The position numbers were made by a program, and so were the translations under genes. 5,380 nucleotides of DNA from Niastella sp. (GTDB lineage Bacteria > Bacteroidota > Bacteroidia > Chitinophagales > Chitinophagaceae), in NCBI GenBank assembly GCA_021154515.1, contig JAJKIL010000115.1, positions 1 to 5,380 on the forward strand, written 5' to 3'. Every line of letters starts with the position of its first letter. The first letter of the stretch is position 1. Shown here in pieces: positions 1 to 5,380 of this stretch. Below the pieces are notes generated by a model. The model worked only from the letters and a program-made list of their open reading frames with translations. It had not been told where the DNA came from and made no database searches.

Positions 1-1007
1 CCCCTTGTTTCAAATGACGACACAAGATCACTACTGTCGATATTCGCATTGCGCATGCCGGTGTGATTGTAACCATAATTGGTATAAAATTTCAGCATGC
101 CTGTTTTGCTGGTTTTGATGCGAAAGTTGGCGTCTGTTTCAATATATTCAGGCGAATGAAAGAAATCCGGTTGTTGCTTTACTACTTCATTGTACAATGC
201 ATAGCTTCCGTAATTCGTATTGATGCCGTAACTGCTTTTTTTATTTCGTGCCAGGTCCTGAAAACCTGCGCCTACAGACATGGGGAAAATGTGCAGACTG
301 GCAAAAGATTTGTCGGGTAGATCAATTGTTTCCAGGATCAAAGCGCTGCTCAATGCCTGGCCATACAAAGCAGAGTAACCTCCTGTGTTGAATAAAATGC
401 CTTTGAACAAAAATGGGTTCAGCCGGGCCGGTTGCATAATTCCGGGCACACTTCCATAGTTGGGGCTTTTCAGCAAGGTGCCATCTACAAATTGTTTTGC
501 TTCTTCGCTTGTTCCGCCGCGAACAAACAAACCTTCTTTATCACCGATCTGCTGAGTGCCGGGTAATGCGCGCAATGAGTTGGCAATATCGCCGCCATTG
601 CCAGCAACGGTCATCGCATCCATGGGTGTCAAGGAAGCGCCTTTTGCTTTGTCACTGGCTTCAAAACTCCCTGCCGAAACAACAACCGGTTCCAATGCTT
701 TTTCTTCCGGCTGCAACACAAAATTTATTTCAACCACGGTATCGTTGACATCAATTTGTTTTTCAGCTTCTTTAAACCCTTTAAAAGATGCCACGATTGC
801 CTGTACACCTTTTCCCTTTACAGTAAATACAAAATGACCAGTTGAATCGGTAGTTGCTGCAGTTGCCGTGCCTTTGACATAAACACTTGCATCGGCCAAA
901 GGATGCTTGCGGTTATTCGCCACTGCACCTTTTACAGTTGCCTGCGCCAAACAATAATTTGCTAAGCAGATACAAACAACAAGCGCGTAGTACTTTAAGG
1001 CTGCCAT
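1..1007 (-). CDS. TonB-dependent outer-membrane receptor, N-terminal part (runs off the left edge)
   Basis: This is the first 335 residues of an outer-membrane receptor that imports a substrate using TonB energy. The frame was read by hand from ATG 1007 to the edge without a stop. Residues 1-21 are a signal peptide (MAALKYYALVVCICLANYCLA, cut before Q22). Residues 23-99 form a carboxypeptidase-regulatory-like beta-sandwich (PLADASVYVKG, then TDSTGHFVF), usual in Bacteroidota receptors. A linker, LEPVVVSAG (105-113), leads into the plug at about 115-215, with SLRALPGTQQI, FVRGGTSEEAKQFVDG (161-176) and NTGGYSALYGQALSS. Barrel strands then begin. The ATG is well placed: an in-frame TGA lies about 35 bases upstream and no other ATG intervenes. 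No Shine-Dalgarno is seen, only an A-rich leader. It lacks the marks I would expect of a SusC starch-type receptor, and I cannot name the substrate. It lies 112 bases after the AsmA-like gene on the same strand, so cotranscription is possible. Full receptors of this type are usually 700-1,000 residues. Confidence 0.92.
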   Translation of the reverse strand, partial: MAALKYYALVVCICLANYCLAQATVKGAVANNRKHPLADASVYVKGTATAATTDSTGHFVFTVKGKGVQAIVASFKGFKEAEKQIDVNDTVVEINFVLQPEEKALEPVVVSAGSFEASDKAKGASLTPMDAMTVAGNGGDIANSLRALPGTQQIGDKEGLFVRGGTSEEAKQFVDGTLLKSPNYGSVPGIMQPARLNPFLFKGILFNTGGYSALYGQALSSALILETIDLPDKSFASLHIFPMSVGAGFQDLARNKKSSYGINTNYGSYALYNEVVKQQPDFFHSPEYIETDANFRIKTSKTGMLKFYTNYGYNHTGMRNANIDSSDLVSSFETR

Positions 1008-1119
1008 AACTTTTGTTTTGCAACACAAAGCTCAGCAGCCTACGCCGCGAAAATTCCTGAGAGTAGATAACCGGGGTAAATGAGTAGACGAGCATGAAGA
1101 AAATGAAAACCTGCCCATT

Positions 1120-4100
1120 TTATCTTATCCTGGTAGCAGGCAGGGAATATTTGTCCCCAACCTCATAGTACATCTTTTTATATTTACTGTTTCTTTTTAT
1201 TCCTGTACTGGTAACAAAGCCACTAAAAAGTGTTTTCACCCAAAAATTGAACACAAACTTTTCCCGGTCCCTGATAAAAAACATCCGGGCCTGACTTTGA
1301 TTGTTTGATTTGATCAAGCCGTTAGCCAACAGGGTTTTCAATGAGAGCAACAAGGTTTTTTTAAGGGAGTCTTCTTTATCCAATAGTCTGACCCGCAGGT
1401 TATGATAATAAAAATCCATTTGTCCGAATGCCGCGTATTTATTCCCCGCCAGCTTCGCATCCAGCGTATCTGACTGCCCCCGTGTAATGGCAAAGGCAGA
1501 AAGGGGCCTGGTCACTTCCGTCAAATGCGACAATTGCATGGGCGATACACTGTAATGCATATCAAACCCCGACAAAGAATCGTGGTACGACTCTGCATAT
1601 CTGAAGGTGCGGATCTCATAATCCAAAACCCGCCCCGACATAGTCAGTATAAGGCTATCCCGTTCATTTGGTCGGCTAACGATATTTTTGAGCATAGCAT
1701 TCAGATTTCCTAAGGGCACAACACCTTTTCTTTTAGTGACTGCCGATACTTCATGAACATCAACAGCAGCTCCTACTATTTGAACAGAATCGATCTGAAC
1801 CGGGATCTCTATTCCTGCAATCAACCTGGTAGGCATTAATTTCTCTATGCCATGTTGAAAAGCAATATTCTTATTGCGAAAAGTTGAAAGGTGGGGGTTT
1901 TGCAAATAAATATACCGGACAGCAAGAGCGGTATCGTTTAGCAATGCCAGAACGTTTACCTGCCTGAAGCCAATGCTATCGCAATGAAACGTGAGATAAT
2001 CTTTTTGACATATAGATGATTTAAGAAAAGTTTCCAATGTTTTTCGTGGTTTAACGACAACATCCCTGAAAACAAGTGTTCCCTCTTTTCCATTCCCGGT
2101 GATCTTTGAAACTGTTGAAATGGTGGTGCTGTCATAATACAAGAGCCGGCCATCAGTTATAACTATGCTGTTAATACTATTTTTAAGATGCGTATTATCG
2201 CCAGCAAAATTTACTGTCAGGGGATAGCCAGCTACCCTACCCGATCCATTCCTGATCTCTATAAGGCCATTCTTGACCCGTTTGGTCAACGCTAAAGAAT
2301 CTACTTTCAAGGTAACCTTATCAAATACAATGGCCTCCTTATTGATCTTCTCTATTCCGGCCGAAAGGATATGGGCATTTAAACGGCCGGAAATGTTCAC
2401 CGGGTTATCCGGACGCTGATAGTTGAAATAGCCATCGATGATGTTCAGTGTTCCTATATGAAATGGTTTAAAACCTATTCCTCCGTTTGCTGAATCCCGC
2501 CTTACACCTGCGTGCGATGCGCTGATCATTATTTCCGGCCGGTAAAGCGATAACCAGGGTATATCCAACTGTTCGGGATGGGAGTTTATTAACTGTAATT
2601 GAAACTTTATCTCAGGGATCTTTACCCGGTTTGTTACATCGCTGTATTCGATGTTTTGTAAAGCTGATTCACCTTGAGTAGATAAATTCAATCTTTGAAT
2701 AGCGATTTGCTTATGCTCATCCCTGAAAAAGATACTGTCAGCCCGGGCATCCAGACTTTTCCATGAAAAATTCTTACCGGCAGTTTGCAATCCCTTCAGA
2801 GAAATATGGGTTGCCGTTGCATTTATTTCTGCGTTATTTACTGTTTTCAGCCCAATAACTGAACGCTCTATATTCAGCTTATTGATAGTTACCGGAAGTA
2901 ACCCTCCTTTATTTTCTAAAGACTGACCTGGCAGGATACGCGCCGAAAAGGCAAGCACAGGAATATTCAAGGTATCTATATGTATACTTTTATTCCTTAC
3001 AAAATTCTCCCACGAGAAGCGCTCCCAGTATAGATCGGCAGCATTAAACTGAATATCAGGCGAAATAACAGATAACGATCTCAACTTTCCTAACTCCCTG
3101 CTTCCATCAAAGAAATAGTTTTCCAGTTCCATCCTGAGATCATCCTTTTTTAAATGGAGGGCGCCTATGCTTACCTCATGAATGGATTGTTTGGTAGCCT
3201 GGAGGGAAGCACTATGCAGCAAGTCGACCAGGTTTATTTCAGCATCTATATTTTTCATTGACAATTCAGGTGTTGGGGAACCTTCTGAATAGTAATCCAG
3301 GCCGCCATCTCTAATAGTTAACCAGTGAACATCGATCAGCTGCGCCAGGTGTTTTAATGTGTTGTAAAATTTGTCGACAGGAATACCCATTTCATTCGTT
3401 TTCTTCTTCACTACCCCTGATGCAAAGAAGAATTTCGGTCTGTCGATCACGGCCACCAGAGCTTTTAATCTTTTTTCCAACAGATCATTTAAACTGATAT
3501 CAACAAGTGTAAAGGCTGGAAGATCAATACCCGATAAATAACCTTTGGCTTTGGGGGATGGTTTCAGAAATGCATTCCTGCAAACCAGGTTGTTGCTATC
3601 TAATTTAAACTCATTTACGGTTAACAGGTAAAGACTGTCACGGGTGGCAAATGTGATCTCGTTTAAATTAAGATCGATGCTGCCCGCCCGGATAATTGGA
3701 GCGGGGTTATGCTTTATACTTAACCTGTAGATCTTTAAGTTTGTTTTTTTGCCGGTATAGGAACGCTTACCATCTGAAGAAGTCAAATGGATCTGGCCAT
3801 TTTCAATATTTATAAACTTAATGTTGATATTGCCAGGCAACTGATGTATTGACTCATTTAAATCGTTTACCGTATCACTGGCTTTTGTATTGGCTGGCAT
3901 GGCAACAGTTAGTACAGGTGACTTACAATAAAGTGTATCGATATTAAGTTCGTTTCTTTCAATAACTGAAACAAGCTCATCAGTCCTGAACAATAATTTA
4001 TCAGCAAATAAAGAAGTTTGTTGCCCCCTGCTGTCAGGCGCCATTGTAATAGAACAGGAATCTACCTGAAAAGCCTGATCTTTTCCCGAAAAAAACAAGT

Positions 4101-4704
4101 TAGCAAACCTGATAATTTGCCCGGAAGGAAATATCCAGTGTTGCCTGGCAATATTGAGGGTTAAATTATCAGAATAACGAAGATGGGAATGTTCGTTTTT
4201 CTTTTCCCCGAAATTTTCAATACGGAAATTGATATTACTTATCAAAACAGGCGCCTGATTTGTTTCCTTATAAATGCCAATGCTGCCATTATTGACCTCG
4301 AGCACACGCAGCTTGAATATTTCGCTGATATCTTCCAATGACCTGTAAATTTCCTGAAGAGGAGTTAACCCATTTTTACCTGTCGCAGGCTGCTGAAAAA
4401 GGGTAACAACCGGCGTTATAATTTGTAAGCTGTCAACGAATAATTTACGGTGAAAAAAAAGCTGGCTCCATGAGCCAAGGGAAAAGTAAAGATGACTTAT
4501 AGTAATCTTGTAATCCTGTTTATCCTGATAAGTACTGACAGGTTTGAGATCAACTGCTTTCAGTTTTACACTGCCCTTGAAATAATCTACTGATATTTTC
4601 GAAAAGTCAAGTTCATAAACGCCATTGGTTTCACTGCGAACAATTTCTTTTATTACCGATCTGATCCGGTATTTCATAATAAAGGTTAGAGAAAAAAAGA
4701 TCAC
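1120..4704 (-). CDS. AsmA-like / DUF748-type large membrane-anchored envelope protein
   Basis: This protein of 1,194 residues (counted from GTG 4704) resembles the large AsmA-like proteins of Bacteroidota. Relatives (AsmA, TamB, YhdP) are anchored in the inner membrane, extend through the periplasm, and are linked to phospholipid transport or outer-membrane homeostasis; the exact role here is inferred. The hydrophobic anchor continues upstream of the GTG and ends in a basic stretch, KYRIR (11-15). The body is beta-rich with recurring motifs of two kinds: VDSLQIITPVVTL (90-102), with kin near 255, 415, 543, 575, 715, 930 and 971, and LRVLEVNNGSIGIY (132-145), with kin near 297, 460, 608, 750 and 848. 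The C-terminal block at about 1094-1170 (GQMDFYYHNLRVRLLD, then MFFIRDREKFVFNFW) matches what I recall of this family. No catalytic motif is visible. The GTG is the first conventional start in frame but falls inside the anchor, so the true start is probably about 21-23 codons upstream. The frame is otherwise intact. Confidence 0.85.
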   Translation of the reverse strand: MIFFSLTFIMKYRIRSVIKEIVRSETNGVYELDFSKISVDYFKGSVKLKAVDLKPVSTYQDKQDYKITISHLYFSLGSWSQLFFHRKLFVDSLQIITPVVTLFQQPATGKNGLTPLQEIYRSLEDISEIFKLRVLEVNNGSIGIYKETNQAPVLISNINFRIENFGEKKNEHSHLRYSDNLTLNIARQHWIFPSGQIIRFANLFFSGKDQAFQVDSCSITMAPDSRGQQTSLFADKLLFRTDELVSVIERNELNIDTLYCKSPVLTVAMPANTKASDTVNDLNESIHQLPGNINIKFINIENGQIHLTSSDGKRSYTGKKTNLKIYRLSIKHNPAPIIRAGSIDLNLNEITFATRDSLYLLTVNEFKLDSNNLVCRNAFLKPSPKAKGYLSGIDLPAFTLVDISLNDLLEKRLKALVAVIDRPKFFFASGVVKKKTNEMGIPVDKFYNTLKHLAQLIDVHWLTIRDGGLDYYSEGSPTPELSMKNIDAEINLVDLLHSASLQATKQSIHEVSIGALHLKKDDLRMELENYFFDGSRELGKLRSLSVISPDIQFNAADLYWERFSWENFVRNKSIHIDTLNIPVLAFSARILPGQSLENKGGLLPVTINKLNIERSVIGLKTVNNAEINATATHISLKGLQTAGKNFSWKSLDARADSIFFRDEHKQIAIQRLNLSTQGESALQNIEYSDVTNRVKIPEIKFQLQLINSHPEQLDIPWLSLYRPEIMISASHAGVRRDSANGGIGFKPFHIGTLNIIDGYFNYQRPDNPVNISGRLNAHILSAGIEKINKEAIVFDKVTLKVDSLALTKRVKNGLIEIRNGSGRVAGYPLTVNFAGDNTHLKNSINSIVITDGRLLYYDSTTISTVSKITGNGKEGTLVFRDVVVKPRKTLETFLKSSICQKDYLTFHCDSIGFRQVNVLALLNDTALAVRYIYLQNPHLSTFRNKNIAFQHGIEKLMPTRLIAGIEIPVQIDSVQIVGAAVDVHEVSAVTKRKGVVPLGNLNAMLKNIVSRPNERDSLILTMSGRVLDYEIRTFRYAESYHDSLSGFDMHYSVSPMQLSHLTEVTRPLSAFAITRGQSDTLDAKLAGNKYAAFGQMDFYYHNLRVRLLDKEDSLKKTLLLSLKTLLANGLIKSNNQSQARMFFIRDREKFVFNFWVKTLFSGFVTSTGIKRNSKYKKMYYEVGDKYSLPATRIR
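2134..4440 (-). repeat. Degenerate protein-level repeats within the AsmA-like gene
   Basis: Two alternating motifs recur in the translated protein. The first is of the form D-S/T-L-x-I-x-x-P-x-hydrophobic-x-F/L: VDSLQIITPVVTL (90-102), NIDTLYCKSPVLTVAM (254-269), LVAVIDRPKFFFA (416-428), HIDTLNIPVLAFSA (575-588) and IPWLSLYRPEIMISA (715-729). The second is of the form L-x-I-x-x-G-x-hydrophobic: LRVLEVNNGSIGIY (132-145), IKFINIENGQIHL (295-307), VHWLTIRDGGLDYY (459-472), INKLNIERSVIGLK (607-620), IGTLNIIDGYFNY (750-762) and INSIVITDGRLLYY (844-857). Spacings are about 163, 160, 160 and 140 residues for the first kind. The likeness was judged by eye, and it is degenerate, so this marks a repeated fold and not recent DNA duplication. 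Confidence 0.45.
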
Positions 4705-4767
4705 TATCGCAATGACAAGCGATATAACACCAACCTTTTTTAGTATTTTTCTTATTTTCTTATTTAT
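4705..4767 (-). other. Probable N-terminal extension of the AsmA-like protein, without a conventional start codon
   Basis: The reading frame of the large gene stays open upstream of GTG 4704 to an in-frame TAA at 4780-4782. From ATA at 4767-4765 it encodes INKKIRKILKKVGVISLVIA, then IV, and joins the IFFSLTFIM of the main frame. Together this gives a basic stretch, about 20 hydrophobic residues and a second basic stretch, which is a normal AsmA-type anchor. No ATG, GTG or TTG lies in frame here, and the minus strand has no ATG in any frame between 4767 and 4895. Candidate starts are ATT at 4773-4771 or ATA at 4767-4765 (or ATA 4746-4744). A single A-to-G change would make either ATA a normal ATG. 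Translation of this segment is inferred from the protein logic, not shown. Confidence 0.6.
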
Positions 4768-4794
4768 AGAAATTAAGTGTTAATGTATCCTATT

Positions 4795-4824
4795 CAAATC
4801 TATTGCAGCTATTTCCTTTTCAAT
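4795..4824 (-). promoter_or_regulatory. Putative Bacteroidota promoter for the AsmA-like gene
   Basis: On the minus strand, TAGATTTG at 4802-4795 fits the Bacteroidota -7 consensus TAnnTTTG exactly. ATTG at 4824-4821 is one mismatch from the -33 TTTG, with an 18-base spacer between the two. Transcription would begin near 4788-4790, giving a leader of only about 15-25 bases before the ATT/ATA codons at 4773-4765, or about 85 bases before GTG 4704. The position just after the NmrA-like gene suggests the large gene has its own promoter. Short degenerate elements also arise by chance in AT-rich DNA. Confidence 0.45.
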
Positions 4825-4895
4825 AGTAATTTATGCTTTTTATTGACTCCGTGCTTAAGAATATCACTAAGCTCGTTGAAGGTTGGCAGTCACAA

Positions 4896-5380
4896 TCAAT
4901 ATGAAAGTTTTTGGCCTTGCCAACCAGTTGTGCGCAGAAATTGTTCCCAACTGAGCGTATTCGGGTTTATTTGCCGGCTCCACAACAAGTCGCGGTCTTT
5001 TCTGAAATAGCCATATTCAACTGCGTACGTTACCATCCCCAGGATCTCACGTACTAAGATCTCATTTGAACTAAATTCCGGAAAATGATAAAGCAATTCC
5101 TTTCGCGTGAATGCAGAACTGTATTCAGCCTTCTTTTCGGTAACCTGGATGAAAGTATCAACCATCTCCCGGGGTGAGATCATATCGCCAATTACCGGCA
5201 TGGACTTACCTGCATACTGATCTGGATTTGAAAAAATTTCCAAAACAGCAGGGCCTGTTGCAGTAAGCGGATCAACAAATGGCGCCCTGAAGTCTTTGGG
5301 TAAATAAATTGGGAATACAAGCGTATCGCCTTTCATTGCAGGCGGATAGAATTCCATCAGATTGGTATAAAAGAAAGCCA
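4896..5380 (-). CDS. NmrA-like NAD(P)-binding family protein, C-terminal part (5' end beyond the right edge)
   Basis: These are the last 160 residues of a protein resembling the NmrA/HSCARG group, atypical short-chain dehydrogenase relatives with a Rossmann fold that bind NAD(P) and act as redox sensors or oxidoreductases in the cytoplasm. The nucleotide-binding glycine motif would lie in the missing N-terminal half, so binding cannot be checked. Features that fit the family, numbered from the first complete codon, are AFFYTNLMEFYPP (1-13), FVDPLTATGPAVLEIFSNPD (34-53, the usual 'D..D.G......L..P..Y.GK' region), YAGKSMPVIGDMISPREMVD (55-74), a helical stretch near 91-125, and the ending INPNTLSWEQFLRTTGW (137-153). 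Family members are usually about 290-320 residues, so roughly half is visible. The frame is open to the edge; the ATG at 5357 is internal, because the conserved FFYTNL precedes it. It ends at TGA 4898-4896, and the AsmA-like gene follows with its own putative promoter. The substrate is unknown. Confidence 0.8.
   Translation of the reverse strand, partial: AFFYTNLMEFYPPAMKGDTLVFPIYLPKDFRAPFVDPLTATGPAVLEIFSNPDQYAGKSMPVIGDMISPREMVDTFIQVTEKKAEYSSAFTRKELLYHFPEFSSNEILVREILGMVTYAVEYGYFRKDRDLLWSRQINPNTLSWEQFLRTTGWQGQKLSY

Noticed and set aside
63..837. Three plus-strand open frames of 83-93 codons
   Set aside because: They are antisense to the receptor gene, which has a strong domain match over this whole stretch; they look like shadow frames.
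945..1007. Lipoprotein signal for the receptor, given cysteines at residues 12, 14 and 19
   Set aside because: The residues before each cysteine do not fit a lipobox, while the ending CLA before Q22 fits ordinary signal peptidase I cleavage.
1026..1053. Possible promoter for the receptor (GAGCTTTG at 1033-1026 with TTTT upstream)
   Set aside because: The -7 element has a mismatch in its TA, and the upstream element is poor with a spacer of only about 16 bases, so it is not better than chance.
913..1095. Minus-strand open frame of 60 codons overlapping the start of the receptor gene
   Set aside because: It is in a different frame from the receptor, whose signal peptide and domains are clear, and its translation shows no recognisable feature.
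1129..1140. Small inverted repeat CCTGGTAGCAGG near the end of the AsmA-like gene as a terminator
   Set aside because: The stem is only four base pairs, lies inside the coding sequence, and no T-run follows it closely.
1956..2153. Minus-strand open frame of 65 codons inside the AsmA-like gene
   Set aside because: It is in another frame of an intact 1,194-codon gene, with no sign of a frameshift or independent function.
4777..5010. Plus-strand open frame of 77 codons across the gap and the end of the NmrA-like gene
   Set aside because: It overlaps a well-supported gene on the other strand, has no family resemblance, and no promoter or ribosome site is evident.

Overview
The window looks like part of a Bacteroidota chromosome, most probably of the Chitinophagaceae/Chitinophaga type. 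The reasons are a TonB-dependent receptor with an N-terminal carboxypeptidase-regulatory-like domain, a very large AsmA-like envelope protein of the kind common in that phylum, a TAnnTTTG-type promoter element, no clear Shine-Dalgarno sequences, and moderate GC with AT-rich gaps. The phylum is well supported; the family is a guess.

All three genes lie on the minus strand, so transcription runs from high to low coordinates. At the right edge (4896-5380) is the C-terminal half of an NmrA-like NAD(P)-binding protein, cut by the window. A gap of about 120-190 bases follows, depending on where the next gene starts; it holds a good Bacteroidota-type promoter match at 4795-4824. The middle (1120-about 4767) is one gene for a protein of roughly 1,200 residues with an N-terminal membrane anchor, a long beta-rich region with a repeating pattern of about 140-163 residues, and a conserved C-terminal block. 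After a 112-base gap comes a TonB-dependent receptor (1-1007), which has a signal peptide, regulatory-like domain, plug and the first part of the barrel before the left edge cuts it. That reading frame is open across the whole 1,007 bases and has no stop inside the window.

The AsmA-like protein and the receptor are both envelope proteins and may share a transcript, but nothing in the sequence ties them to a common substrate. The NmrA-like gene is probably an unrelated neighbour, because a promoter separates it from the next gene.

I see no RNA gene, mobile element, CRISPR array or convincing terminator, and no sign of a new multi-gene system. The two points most worth checking are in the large gene. 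Its membrane anchor is encoded in frame upstream of any ATG, GTG or TTG, so it either starts at a non-standard codon or has lost its start. Its periodic architecture also suggests a bridge-like lipid transfer protein.
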